Source: Octadecabacter sp. SW4 (GTDB lineage: Bacteria; Pseudomonadota; Alphaproteobacteria; Rhodobacterales; Rhodobacteraceae). From it: a stretch of 64,000 bases of DNA. The stretch is taken from positions 3,096,501-3,160,500 of the forward strand of contig NZ_CP042819.1 of assembly GCF_008065155.1 (NCBI RefSeq), written 5' to 3'. The notes beneath the pieces were generated by a model. That model saw nothing but the letters and a program-made list of their open reading frames with translations, was not told the origin of the DNA and made no database searches. Positions 47,822-56,881 of the stretch are shown piece by piece. Numbering within the stretch: the first letter of the stretch is position 1; each line of letters starts with the position of its first letter. The translations under genes and the position numbers were made by a program.

Positions 47822-49414
47822 ATGTCTATGAAACGTAACCTCGCTGCCGGCCTCACAATGGCCATCCTAGGCGGCACCGCCCTTTCGGCGCAGACGCTTG
47901 TCTATTGCTCCGAAGGATCACCCGAAGGTTTTGACCCAGCACTTTACACGGCTGGCACGACTTTTGATGCCTCGTCCCACCCGATCTACAACCGCCTGAC
48001 GGAATTCGAAACCGGCACCACAAACGTGATTCCCGGCTTGGCCGAAAGCTGGGAAGCCTCTGCTGACGGGTTGGAGTATACCTTTAACCTGCGCCGTGGC
48101 GTGCAATTCCACTCAAACGATTCATTCACCCCGTCGCGTGACTTCAACGCCGACGACGTGATTTTCAGCTTTGAGCGCCAGCGCCTAGCCGATCATCCCT
48201 ACAACGAGGTTTCGGGCGGCACCTGGGAATACTTTGAAGGCATGTCCATGCCTGATCTGGTTGCCTCGGTCGAAAAGGTCGATGACTACACAGTCAAATT
48301 TGTCCTGACCCGTCCCGAAGCGCCGTTCGTTGCCAATATGGCGATGGATTTCGCCTCGATCCTATCGGCTGAATACGCCGATGCGATGATGGACGCGGGC
48401 ACGCCCGAAATGCTGAACCAGGCGCCAATCGGCACCGGTCCGTTCAGCTTTGTCGCCTACCAGAAGGACGCCGTGATCCGCTATGAAACCAACGCCGACT
48501 ACTGGCGTGGCGCGGCCGGCTTTGACAACCTGATCTTTGCGATCACGCCGGATGCATCCGTGCGCTATCAGAAACTTCAGGCTGGCGAATGCCAAATCAT
48601 GCCTTACCCGAACCCTGCCGACATCGAAGCGATGGTCGCGGACGAAAATATCAACGTGCTCGAGCAGGAAGGCCTGAACGTCGGCTACCTTGCCTATAAC
48701 ACGCAGATTCCGCCGTTCGACGATCCGGCGGTGCGTCGTGCCCTGAACATGGCAATCGACAAGCAGGCAATCATCGACGTGGTGTTCCAGGGGTCCGGTC
48801 AGATCGCCAAGAACCCGATCCCGCCGACCATGTGGTCCTACAACGACGCAATCGTCGATGATGTCTATGACCCCGCAGCAGCGCGCGCCGCTCTCGAAGC
48901 CGCCGGCGTCACCGATCTGTCGATGAAGATCTGGGCCATGCCGGTTCAGCGCCCCTACAACCCCAACGCCCGCCGCATGGCGGAACTGATGCAGGCTGAC
49001 TTTGCCGAAATCGGCGTTGATGTTGAAATCGTATCCTATGAATGGGGTGAATACCTGTCCCGTTCGCGCGAGATTGATCGCGATGGTGCGGTATTGCTGG
49101 GTTGGACCGGTGACAACGGTGATCCGGATAACTTCCTGGCCGTTCTGCTGGGCTGTGACGGGATCGAAAACTCCAATCGGGCACAGTGGTGCTACCAGCC
49201 GTTCGAGGATCTGATTCAGGCTGCCAAGGTCGAAACCGATCCAGCCGAGCGGACCCGCCTTTACGAAGAAGCGCAGGTTGTCTTCAAGGATCAGGCACCC
49301 TGGGCAACGATCGCGCACTCGGTGGTTTACATGCCCGTGCGCCCCGAGGTTGAGGGCTATATTGTTCACCCGCTTGGTGGTCACATCTTCTATGGCGTGA
49401 CGCTCGCCGAATAA
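47822..49414 (+). CDS. dppA: Dipeptide/oligopeptide ABC transporter substrate-binding protein
   Basis: 530 residues from ATG 47822 with AGGAGA about 7 bp upstream. Signal peptide (cleavage near LSA|QT). Mature start TLVYCSEGSPEGFDPALYTAGT is the DppA-type cluster; PIYNRLTEFE and the NYN-like LAYNTQIPPFDDPAVRRALNMAID region follow. A family-5 extracellular solute-binding protein that captures peptides in the periplasm. It is followed by a strong stem-loop (49426-49449) that probably stabilises its mRNA and gives it higher expression than the downstream peptidase and permease genes. Confidence 0.93.
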   Translation: MSMKRNLAAGLTMAILGGTALSAQTLVYCSEGSPEGFDPALYTAGTTFDASSHPIYNRLTEFETGTTNVIPGLAESWEASADGLEYTFNLRRGVQFHSNDSFTPSRDFNADDVIFSFERQRLADHPYNEVSGGTWEYFEGMSMPDLVASVEKVDDYTVKFVLTRPEAPFVANMAMDFASILSAEYADAMMDAGTPEMLNQAPIGTGPFSFVAYQKDAVIRYETNADYWRGAAGFDNLIFAITPDASVRYQKLQAGECQIMPYPNPADIEAMVADENINVLEQEGLNVGYLAYNTQIPPFDDPAVRRALNMAIDKQAIIDVVFQGSGQIAKNPIPPTMWSYNDAIVDDVYDPAAARAALEAAGVTDLSMKIWAMPVQRPYNPNARRMAELMQADFAEIGVDVEIVSYEWGEYLSRSREIDRDGAVLLGWTGDNGDPDNFLAVLLGCDGIENSNRAQWCYQPFEDLIQAAKVETDPAERTRLYEEAQVVFKDQAPWATIAHSVVYMPVRPEVEGYIVHPLGGHIFYGVTLAE

Positions 49415-49425
49415 TCACAAAGACG

Positions 49426-49449
49426 TCCGGGGCCGCATCTGGCCCCGGA
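49426..49449 (+). other. Intercistronic stem-loop after dppA
   Basis: A perfect 9-bp stem, TCCGGGGCC (49426-49434) and GGCCCCGGA (49441-49449), with a 6-nt loop, 11 bp after the dppA stop and 22 bp before the M24 peptidase start. No T-run follows. Such stems after solute-binding-protein genes usually block 3' exonucleases or cause partial termination. Confidence 0.7.
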
Positions 49450-49471
49450 TACCCCCGCCGGAGCCCCCGAA

Positions 49472-50572
49472 ATGACAGACCGTTTTGCAGACCTGCGCCA
49501 AACCGCTGTTGACCTGAAGGTCGACGCTGTCGCGCTGGTGCCCGGCCCGAATTTCACGCGCGCACTGGGGCAGTCATTTGCCAGCCACGAGCGCCCCTTC
49601 GTCTTGATCGTCCCCGCCAAGGGAGACCCCGCCGCCGTTGTTCCCAATCTCGAGCTTGGCTCTTGGGAGCAGGTCAAATTTGATGGTCCGGTTTATGACT
49701 GGCGCGATCAGGACGGCTATCAGCCTGCCTTTGATGCGCTTGCCCGCGACCTGCACATCCATACCCTTGCTGTCGAAGGGCAGGTGATGCGCGTTTTTGT
49801 GCATCACGCCCTGAAAAAGGCGATGCCGCAGCTTGAGATTACCGACGGCGAAAAGGCGATCAGCGGCTTGCGGATGATTAAGACCGATGCCGATATCGCA
49901 GCGCTCGAGGCCGCGATCGCCATATCCGAACGCGCCCTTGCCCATACGCTCGATCAGGTCCGCTCCGGCATGACCGAGACCGAGGTCGAGGCGATTCTTG
50001 TGGGGCGGCTGTTTGCCGAAGGGGCCGAAGGGCTGGCTTTTGAACCTATCGTTGCCGCTGGTGAAAACTCTGCCCGCCCCCACGCCCACGCACGGGCCGA
50101 TTACCAGATCAAGGCAGGCGATGCCCTACTGCTGGATTTTGGCGCGCGCAAACATGGCTTTGCCGCCGATATCACCCGCACTGTGTTCGTGGATCACGTC
50201 AGCGACGAAGGTCGCGCTGTATATGAAACCGTACTGGCCGCGAACCTTGCAGGGTTTGCCGTGACCAAGGCAGGCGTGACCGCACACGACATCGACGACG
50301 CCGTGATCAGCACCCTCGAAGCCTCGCCCTATGCCAACCGTATCCGCACCAAGACCGGCCACGGGTTGGGCCGCGATGTGCACGAAGCCCCCTATATCAT
50401 GCGCGGCAATCATGCGGCGCTGAACGCTGGCGTGGTCTATACCAACGAACCCGGCCTTTACGAGATCGGCAACTTTGGCGTGCGCATCGAAGATGATGTG
50501 CTGATCACCACCGAGGGCTGCCGCTCCCTCACCACCTTCCCCAAAGATCTGATGATCGTAGGAAAGACCTGA
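49472..50572 (+). CDS. M24-family metallopeptidase (Xaa-Pro aminopeptidase/dipeptidase type)
   Basis: 366 residues. N-terminal creatinase-like domain (about 1-130), then the pita-bread catalytic domain with all five metal ligands in order: Asp in LLLDFGAR, Asp in AADITRT, His in TGHGLGRDVHE, Glu in YTNEPGLY and Glu in RIEDDVL. No signal peptide, so cytoplasmic. It is embedded between dppA and dppB, with its stop overlapping the dppB ATG by one base (TGATG), so imported proline-containing or other dipeptides are probably cleaved by it. An amidohydrolase role as in ectoine hydrolases is a weaker alternative. Confidence 0.9.
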   Translation: MTDRFADLRQTAVDLKVDAVALVPGPNFTRALGQSFASHERPFVLIVPAKGDPAAVVPNLELGSWEQVKFDGPVYDWRDQDGYQPAFDALARDLHIHTLAVEGQVMRVFVHHALKKAMPQLEITDGEKAISGLRMIKTDADIAALEAAIAISERALAHTLDQVRSGMTETEVEAILVGRLFAEGAEGLAFEPIVAAGENSARPHAHARADYQIKAGDALLLDFGARKHGFAADITRTVFVDHVSDEGRAVYETVLAANLAGFAVTKAGVTAHDIDDAVISTLEASPYANRIRTKTGHGLGRDVHEAPYIMRGNHAALNAGVVYTNEPGLYEIGNFGVRIEDDVLITTEGCRSLTTFPKDLMIVGKT

Positions 50573-51579
50573 TGCTCAAATACCTTTTGTCACGTCTGCT
50601 GACGTTCCTGCCCACGTTCATCGGCGTCACACTGATATCGTTCGCGTTCATCCGTGTCCTGCCCGGCGATCCGATCATCGTCATGGCTGGTGAACGCGGG
50701 ATGAGCGATGAACGCTATGCCGAACTGGTGCAGGAAATGGGCTTTGATCGGCCGGTTCTTGTCCAATATTGGGAATATCTGGGCGGCGTTATTCAGGGCG
50801 ATCTTGGCAACAGTTTTGTCACCAAACGCCCCGTCTGGGACGAATTTTTCGCGCTGTTTCCCGCCACGCTGGAACTGTCGATCTGTGCGATGATCCTTGC
50901 GATCCTGATCGGGCTGCCCGCCGGTGTGATTGCCGCCGTGAACCGTGGCAAGTTCTTTGACCGCGCGCTGATGTCCACCGCGCTGATCGGATATTCCATG
51001 CCGATTTTCTGGTGGGCCTTGCTGTTGATCATCGTCTTCAGCGGCAACCTGCAATGGACGCCCGTGTCAGGCCGGATCGACCTGATCTACTACTTCGATG
51101 ATGTCACGGGGTTCATGCTGATCGATAGCCTGCTGTCCGGGCAGAAAGGCGCATTCACATCCGCCGTGCGCCACCTGATCCTGCCGACGATCGTGCTGGC
51201 CACGGTGCCATTGGCCGTGATCGCGCGCCAAACCCGCTCGGCGATGCTTGAAGTCCTGAGCGAAGACTACATTCGCACCGCCAGGGCCAAGGGTCTGCGC
51301 CCCGCGCGCATCAACGGCTTGCACGCCATGCGCAATGCGTTGATCCCCGTGATCACCGTGATCGGCCTGTCGGTCGGCACCCTGCTGGCCGGCGCGATCC
51401 TGACCGAAACGATCTTTAGCTGGCCGGGCATCGGCAAGTGGATGGTCGATAGCATTTTCCGCCGCGACTATCCGGTCGTGCAGGGCGGGCTGTTGCTGAT
51501 CGCACTGATGGTGATGATCGTGAACCTTACCGTCGATGTGCTTTACGGCTTCATCAATCCCAAAATCAGGAAGCAATGA
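50572..51579 (+). CDS. dppB: Dipeptide ABC transporter permease
   Basis: 335 residues, six transmembrane helices with the DppB-type long periplasmic loop after helix 1 (LPGDPIIVMAGERGMSDERY). The EAA loop is EDYIRTARAKGLRPARINGLHAMRNALIP. The terminal ETIFSWPGIGKWMVDSIFRRDYPVVQG is characteristic. Located in the inner membrane, paired with DppC. It overlaps the next gene by 4 bp (ATGA). Confidence 0.94.
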   Translation: MLKYLLSRLLTFLPTFIGVTLISFAFIRVLPGDPIIVMAGERGMSDERYAELVQEMGFDRPVLVQYWEYLGGVIQGDLGNSFVTKRPVWDEFFALFPATLELSICAMILAILIGLPAGVIAAVNRGKFFDRALMSTALIGYSMPIFWWALLLIIVFSGNLQWTPVSGRIDLIYYFDDVTGFMLIDSLLSGQKGAFTSAVRHLILPTIVLATVPLAVIARQTRSAMLEVLSEDYIRTARAKGLRPARINGLHAMRNALIPVITVIGLSVGTLLAGAILTETIFSWPGIGKWMVDSIFRRDYPVVQGGLLLIALMVMIVNLTVDVLYGFINPKIRKQ

Positions 51580-52484
51580 TGACCGACCTGACCCCCGAAG
51601 CCACCGCAGCCGCCAAAGCCCGCCCGGGCCGGTTACGCGAATTCTGGTTCTACTTCAGCGAAAACCGCGGCGCGGTGATGGGCCTGTGGGTGTTCGTTGC
51701 CTTTATCGTCATGGCAGCAGGTGCTGATATTCTTGCGCCCTACAGTCCCACGGAACAATTCCGCGACTACACCCTCGTGCCGCCGTTCTGGCAGGAAGGC
51801 GGCAGCACCAAATTCTGGCTGGGCACCGACCCGCTGGGCCGAGATATGCTGTCACGCCTACTGCACGGCGCGCGGTTCAGCTTTTTCGTGGGGATTGTCG
51901 TTGTGGCGGTTGCAGCCACGGGCGGCATTCTGATCGGTCTGCTGGCAGGTTTTGCCCCAAAGTGGCTCGACACGATCATCATGCGGATCATGGATATCAT
52001 TCTGGCTTTTCCATCGCTTTTGCTGGCGCTGGTTCTGGTGGCGATCCTTGGGCCGTCGCTGATCAACGCAATGATCGCCATTGCCATCGTTTTGCAGCCC
52101 CACTACGTGCGTCTGACGCGTGCATCGGTGCTGGGTGAACTATCGAAAGATTACGTGACCTCGGCCCGTGTAGCGGGTGCGGGTCTGTTCCGGCGGATGT
52201 TCGTGACAGTCCTGCCCAATTGTCTTGCGCCGATCATCGTGCAGGCAGCACTGTCGTTTTCCAACGCGATCCTGGATGCGGCCGCGCTTGGCTTTCTTGG
52301 GATGGGCGCACAACCGCCCACACCCGAATGGGGCACAATGCTGGCCGAAGCGCGGGAATTTATCCTGCGCGCATGGTGGGTCGTGACCCTGCCCGGCATC
52401 GCGATCCTGGTGACAGTGTTGGCGATCAATCTGATGGGTGACGGGCTGCGCGATGCCCTCGACCCCAAGCTGAAAAGGAGCTGA
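51576..52484 (+). CDS. dppC: Dipeptide ABC transporter permease
   Basis: 302 residues. N-terminal cytoplasmic extension, then six helices with the DppC-type FWLGTDPLGRDMLSRLLHGAR motif. The EAA loop is SKDYVTSARVAGAGLFRRMF, and the C-terminal part has LGMGAQPPTPEWGTML and GDGLRDALDPKL. It partners DppB in the inner membrane. The ATG overlaps the dppB TGA, and dppD follows after 1 bp. Confidence 0.94.
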   Translation: MMTDLTPEATAAAKARPGRLREFWFYFSENRGAVMGLWVFVAFIVMAAGADILAPYSPTEQFRDYTLVPPFWQEGGSTKFWLGTDPLGRDMLSRLLHGARFSFFVGIVVVAVAATGGILIGLLAGFAPKWLDTIIMRIMDIILAFPSLLLALVLVAILGPSLINAMIAIAIVLQPHYVRLTRASVLGELSKDYVTSARVAGAGLFRRMFVTVLPNCLAPIIVQAALSFSNAILDAAALGFLGMGAQPPTPEWGTMLAEAREFILRAWWVVTLPGIAILVTVLAINLMGDGLRDALDPKLKRS

Positions 52485-52485
52485 T

Positions 52486-53463
52486 ATGTCGTTACTGGAG
52501 ATCAGAAACCTCAGCGTGGATTTTTCAACCTCGGGCGGCCAGTTTCGCGCGGTGGACGGCGTGGATCTGACCGTGGACAAGGGCGATATCCTTGCCATCG
52601 TCGGCGAAAGCGGGTCGGGCAAGTCCGTGTCGATGCTGGCGATGATGGGCCTGTTGCCCTGGACCGCGACAATCACCGCCGATGTGCTGGAATTCGACGG
52701 GATCGACCTGCGCACCGTCACCGCGCGCAACAGGCGCGGGCTGATCGGCAAAGACATCGCGATGATCTTTCAGGAACCCATGTCGTCGCTCAATCCCTGT
52801 TTCACAGTCGGCTTTCAGATCAAAGAAGCACTGCGCCAGCACCTTGATCTATCGTCGCGTGAACGGCAATTGCGGGCCGTCGAATTGCTGGAACAGGTCG
52901 GCATTCCCGATCCTGAACGTCGGCTCAAGGTGTTCCCGCACCAGCTTTCGGGTGGCATGAACCAACGGGTGATGATCGCGATGGCCATCGCCTGCAAGCC
53001 ACGCCTGCTGATCGCGGACGAGCCGACAACCGCGCTGGATGTGACCATTCAGGCGCAGATCTTGGATCTGCTGACAGGGCTTCAGGCCGACGGTGACATG
53101 GCGCTGATCCTGATTACCCATGACATGGGCGTTGTCGCCGAAACCGCCGAACGGGTCAGCGTGCAATACGCAGGCCAAAAGGTCGAAGAACAACCCGTTG
53201 TCGGCCTGTTTGAAACCCCACACCACCCCTACACATCGGCCCTGCTTGATGCCCTGCCCGAACGGGCCACAGGGCGTTTGCTACCAACGATCAGCGGTGT
53301 TGTTCCGGGCCAGTTTGACCGTCCAAAGGGCTGCCTGTTTGCACCGCGCTGCGCCTTCGCTGATGCCAGGTGCCACAGCACTCCGCCCACACCCTGCGGC
53401 CCTGAACTGGGACTCGCGCGATGCCATTATCCGTTGAATACCAAAACCGCGGGTGCAGCATGA
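52486..53463 (+). CDS. dppD: Dipeptide ABC transporter ATP-binding protein
   Basis: 325 residues from ATG 52486 with AAAGGAG about 5 bp upstream. Walker A GESGSGKS (about 39-46), Q-loop [13 protein letters not shown], signature [16 protein letters not shown], Walker [15 protein letters not shown] and switch [10 protein letters not shown]. The C-terminal oligopeptide-transporter extension with cysteines ([14 protein letters not shown]) may bind an iron-sulfur cluster, as proposed for this family. Its TGA overlaps the dppF ATG. Confidence 0.94.
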   Translation: MSLLEIRNLSVDFSTSGGQFRAVDGVDLTVDKGDILAIVGESGSGKSVSMLAMMGLLPWTATITADVLEFDGIDLRTVTARNRRGLIGKDIAMIFQEPMSSLNPCFTVGFQIKEALRQHLDLSSRERQLRAVELLEQVGIPDPERRLKVFPHQLSGGMNQRVMIAMAIACKPRLLIADEPTTALDVTIQAQILDLLTGLQADGDMALILITHDMGVVAETAERVSVQYAGQKVEEQPVVGLFETPHHPYTSALLDALPERATGRLLPTISGVVPGQFDRPKGCLFAPRCAFADARCHSTPPTPCGPELGLARCHYPLNTKTAGAA

Positions 53464-54419
53464 CCCAGGCTATTGTCACCGCCAAGGACCTGTCGCGCCA
53501 TTATAACGTCAAGGGCGCGCTGTTCGGCCCCAAGCAGGTTGTGCGCGCACTTTCCGAAGCCTCGTTTGAACTTTATCCGGGTAAAACGCTGGCCGTGGTC
53601 GGCGAATCCGGCTGCGGGAAATCCACCCTCGCACGGTTGATCACCCTGATCGAAGAACCGACCGCTGGCACATTTACCATTGATGGCACACCAGCGACGC
53701 CCGCGAATTGGTCCGGCCTGCGCAAATCCGTACAGATCATCTTTCAAGACCCCTACGGATCGCTCAATCCGCGCCACCGTGTTGGTGCGATCCTCGAGGA
53801 ACCGCTACGGATCAACCGCCCCGATATGTCGCGCGAAGCAATCACTGCCAAGGCGCGCGAGATGCTGGAACTGGTCGGGCTGCGCGCTGAACATTTCGAT
53901 CGCTACCCGCATATGTTCTCCGGCGGTCAGCGCCAGCGGATCGCGGTCGCGCGCGCGCTGATGCTTGAACCCAAGGTGCTGGTGCTGGATGAACCTGTGA
54001 GCGCGCTGGACCTGTCGATTCAGTCGCAAATCCTCAACCTGCTGGTGGAGCTTCAGGATCGTCTGGGGCTGGCCTATCTGTTCATCAGCCACGATCTGTC
54101 GGTCGTGAAACACATGGCTGACGACATCATCGTCATGTATCTGGGCCGCCCCGTCGAATCGGGCACCATCGAAGATGTGCTCACCAATCCACGCCACCCC
54201 TACACGCGGGCGCTGTTATCGGCGACACCCGTGGCTGACCCTACGGCGGAAAAACAGCGTATCAAACTCGAAGGCGAACTGCCCTCGCCGTTGAACGTGC
54301 CGCCCGGTTGCGCCTTTGCACCGCGTTGCTGGAAGGCGCAGGACCGTTGCCGCAAGGAACGCCCGACCTTGGACGGATCAGACCATCCCGCCGCCTGCTT
54401 CTTTCCCGAAGGGGATTAA
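53460..54419 (+). CDS. dppF: Dipeptide ABC transporter ATP-binding protein
   Basis: 319 residues from ATG 53460, overlapping dppD by 4 bp; an earlier in-frame ATG (53421) lies inside dppD. Walker A GESGCGKST, Q-loop IFQDPYGSLNPRH, signature MFSGGQRQRIAVARAL, Walker B VLVLDEPVSALDLS and switch FISHDLSVVKHMA. The C-terminal cysteine-bearing extension (CAFAPRCWKAQDRC) matches DppF. It is the last gene of the operon; its TAA shares TTAA (54416-54419) with the convergent response-regulator gene. Confidence 0.94.
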   Translation: MTQAIVTAKDLSRHYNVKGALFGPKQVVRALSEASFELYPGKTLAVVGESGCGKSTLARLITLIEEPTAGTFTIDGTPATPANWSGLRKSVQIIFQDPYGSLNPRHRVGAILEEPLRINRPDMSREAITAKAREMLELVGLRAEHFDRYPHMFSGGQRQRIAVARALMLEPKVLVLDEPVSALDLSIQSQILNLLVELQDRLGLAYLFISHDLSVVKHMADDIIVMYLGRPVESGTIEDVLTNPRHPYTRALLSATPVADPTAEKQRIKLEGELPSPLNVPPGCAFAPRCWKAQDRCRKERPTLDGSDHPAACFFPEGD

Positions 54420-55111
54420 TCAGGCGCCAGCATATAGCCCGCGCCGCGCACCGTTTGCAGATAGCGGGGCTGTTTAGGGTCGGTTTCCAGCTTGCGGCGC
54501 AGGCGGGTGATTTGCACATCCACCGCGCGTTCCTGCGCCTGCCCACCAGACCGGCCAAGCTGTTCGACCAATGATTCACGGCTCACGGCATCGTTTGGCC
54601 CGGCCGAAAATATCCGCATCAGCTGGTTTTCAGTGGCCGTCAGGCGCACAAGGTCTTCGCCACGCCAAAGTTCGCCCCGCTCGATATCGTAGCGCAACGG
54701 CCCAAGGTGCAGAACCTTTGGCGCTTGCACTGCGGGTTCAGCCGCAGGGACGCGGCGCAAGATCGCGTTGATCCGCAGCAGCAATTCCTTTGGTTCGAAC
54801 GGTTTGGCAAGGTAGTCGTCCGCGCCTGCCTCAAGCCCGTTGATACGGTCTTCGGTTTCGCCCTTGGCGGTCAACAGCAGGATCGGCGTGGTAACCGTTT
54901 CGCGCAACGACCGGCACAGGGTTACGCCATCTTCGCCGGGCATCATGATATCAAGAACGATCAGATCAAACTCCAACCCGCTCAGGACTCGGCGGGCATG
55001 GGCGGCATCGCGCGCCGTGCTGACAAGAAACCCCGAACGCATCAGGAATTTTTGCAGCAAGCCGCGAATGCGCTCGTCGTCGTCAACAATCAAAAGATGT
55101 GGTTCGTCCAA
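54416..55111 (-). CDS. petR: OmpR-family response regulator, PetR-like
   Basis: 231 residues. The receiver domain has the acidic pocket (Asp11, Asp12), phospho-acceptor Asp54 (LIVLDIMMPGEDG), Thr81 and Lys103 (YLAKPF). The OmpR-type winged-helix domain is at about 133-229 (LTATENQLMRIF, RAVDVQITRLRRKLE, VRGAGYML). No histidine kinase is adjacent. The MarR-type gene lies 4 bp upstream on the same strand. This pairing matches petP-petR of Rhodobacter capsulatus, where PetR is needed for cytochrome bc1 expression. The symbol is assigned from that gene pair and is an inference. Confidence 0.8.
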   Translation of the reverse strand: MDEPHLLIVDDDERIRGLLQKFLMRSGFLVSTARDAAHARRVLSGLEFDLIVLDIMMPGEDGVTLCRSLRETVTTPILLLTAKGETEDRINGLEAGADDYLAKPFEPKELLLRINAILRRVPAAEPAVQAPKVLHLGPLRYDIERGELWRGEDLVRLTATENQLMRIFSAGPNDAVSRESLVEQLGRSGGQAQERAVDVQITRLRRKLETDPKQPRYLQTVRGAGYMLAPD

Positions 55112-55115
55112 ATTG

Positions 55116-55616
55116 CTATCCTCGATCCCTCATGGCTTCAAACTGCCGCCGCATATCGTCGTCCATCATCGCCTCAAGCACCTGCCGGAAACCGGCAACT
55201 GCCGTTGGCCCCGCTGCCCGATAGGCCGCACGCATGCGGTCGCGCTGCGCATCCGACAGGCGCTGTTCCAGGGCGGCACCTTCTTCCGTCAGATACAGGT
55301 GACGTTCGCGTTTGTCCTGCCGCCCGACCTTGCTGGCGACTAGACCTTCGGCGATCAGCGTGCGCAACACACGATTAAGCGATTGTTTTGTAACGCCAAG
55401 AATGGCGAGCAGGTTATTTACTGTCGTTCCGGGATTGCGATGAATGAAATGAATCGCCCGATGATGCGCGCGTCCGTAAGCCATATCCGCCAAAATTCGA
55501 TCAGGGTCAGCCGTGAACCCACGGTAGGCAAAGAACATTGCCTCGATCCCCTTGCGGACCTGTTCGTCCGTCAAAAAGAGAAGCGTTTGCCCGCCCTCGA
55601 TGCCACCCTCAGCCAT
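55116..55616 (-). CDS. petP: MarR-family transcriptional regulator, PetP-like
   Basis: 166 residues from ATG 55614-55616, with GGGAG and AGG elements upstream; the frame remains open far upstream, overlapping ilvE antisense, but that part is not coding. MarR-type winged helix: GTTVNNLLAILGVTKQSLNRVLRTLIAEG (about 72-100) and wing KVGRQDKRERHLYLTEEG. It is 4 bp upstream of the PetR-like gene, so co-transcribed. It is divergent from ilvE across 147 bp containing a direct repeat and a palindrome. Confidence 0.8.
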   Translation of the reverse strand: MAEGGIEGGQTLLFLTDEQVRKGIEAMFFAYRGFTADPDRILADMAYGRAHHRAIHFIHRNPGTTVNNLLAILGVTKQSLNRVLRTLIAEGLVASKVGRQDKRERHLYLTEEGAALEQRLSDAQRDRMRAAYRAAGPTAVAGFRQVLEAMMDDDMRRQFEAMRDRG

Positions 55617-55763
55617 CTGCCTGTCTCCCTCGTGGTGCACCGATAATACGTCAGCCTTGTTGACATTCCAATACCGGACTGGTAGCGAATCCTCGAAATA
55701 GCGCAACTTTGTGTCCGTTTCGGACCTATTCGCGCAACTAATGCAAATCTGAGGGAGGCTATG

Positions 55764-56633
55764 ATGGCTGGTGCATATGATGATCGCGACGGGAAAATCT
55801 GGATGGACGGCCAGTTGGTCGACTGGCGCGAAGCCAATGTCCACATCCTCACCCATGCCCTGCACTATGCCAGCAGCGTGTTCGAGGGCGAACGCTGCTA
55901 TAGCGGCAAAATCTTCAAATCGCGCGAACACTCGCAGCGCCTGATCAACTCGGGCAAGCTGATAGACTTCGATATCCCCTATACAGTTGACGAGATCGAG
56001 GCGGCCAAACAAGCGGCCCTTGATGCCAATGGTTTGAAAGACGCCTATGTGCGCGCGGTTGCCTGGCGCGGCGCTGGCCCTGACATGGGCGTCGCTTCGG
56101 CGCGCAACCCGGTCCGCATGGCTGTGGCGGTGTGGGAGTGGGGGAATTACTATGGAGATGCCAAGATGAAGGGGGCCAAGCTCGACATCGCCAAATGGAA
56201 GCGCCCCAGCCCCGAAACTGCCCCGTCACAAGCCAAGGCAGCCGGTCTTTACATGATCGCGACCATGTCCAAACACGCCGCCGAAGCCAAAGGGTGCTCG
56301 GATGCGATGATGTTCGATTATCGCGGCTATGTGGCCGAAGCGACGGGTGCCAACATCTTTTTCGTCAAGGACGGCGAAGTGCACACGCCAACGCCTGATG
56401 CCTTCCTGAACGGGATCACCCGCCAGACCGTTCTTGGGATGTTGCAGGATCGCGGAATCAAGGTCCACGAGCGTCACATCATGCCCGAAGAGCTTGAAGG
56501 GTTTGAACAATGCTGGCTAACGGGCACCGCCGCCGAAGTGACACCTGTTGGCCAGATCGGTGATTACAAGTTCGAGGTCGGCGCCCTGACGCGCGACATA
56601 TCCGAAGCTTACGAAAAACTGGTCCGCGCCTAG
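55764..56633 (+). CDS. ilvE: Branched-chain amino-acid aminotransferase
   Basis: 289 residues from the second ATG (55764), which is better spaced from GGGAGG (55753-55758) than the first (55761). PLP fold-type IV enzyme: Lys158 in AKAAGLYM corresponds to the cofactor lysine, YASSVFEGERCY (about 35-46) and YVAEATGANIFFV are family hallmarks. It transfers the amino group of glutamate to form Leu, Ile and Val. It is transcribed away from petP-petR. Its stop shares the CTAG palindrome at 56630-56633 with the convergent small-protein gene. Confidence 0.93.
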   Translation: MAGAYDDRDGKIWMDGQLVDWREANVHILTHALHYASSVFEGERCYSGKIFKSREHSQRLINSGKLIDFDIPYTVDEIEAAKQAALDANGLKDAYVRAVAWRGAGPDMGVASARNPVRMAVAVWEWGNYYGDAKMKGAKLDIAKWKRPSPETAPSQAKAAGLYMIATMSKHAAEAKGCSDAMMFDYRGYVAEATGANIFFVKDGEVHTPTPDAFLNGITRQTVLGMLQDRGIKVHERHIMPEELEGFEQCWLTGTAAEVTPVGQIGDYKFEVGALTRDISEAYEKLVRA

Positions 56634-56815
56634 GTTATCTGGCCTCGCGCGATCCGAAGAAACTGACGCAAACGGCCTGCACCATCGGTGTGGGGCCGTT
56701 TTTGCAGCTCAACGGTTGCCTTGTCGGGCACCTGCTCGCGCTCCATGCGCAGGTATTCACGGGCGCGAATGGCGCTGTGCCGCGCGCGTTTCTGATCGGT
56801 GATATGGCGTTGCAT
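56630..56815 (-). CDS. Small basic protein, function unknown
   Basis: 61 residues from ATG 56813-56815, with GGGAGG about 7 bp upstream. It is rich in Arg, Lys, Gln and Glu (MQRHITDQKRARHSAIRA, EYLRMEREQVPDKA), predicted largely helical, with no signal peptide or cysteine. The ribosome site and the tight CTAG stop overlap with ilvE support a real gene, but length and composition leave doubt. No family recognised. It could bind nucleic acid (inference from charge only). Confidence 0.55.
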   Translation of the reverse strand: MQRHITDQKRARHSAIRAREYLRMEREQVPDKATVELQKRPHTDGAGRLRQFLRIARGQIT

Positions 56816-56881
56816 GAATGGTCCTCCCAGTCTGTGACGCAACTTGTAGATAGCATATCAGGTGCATGATTTCACCCCCTG

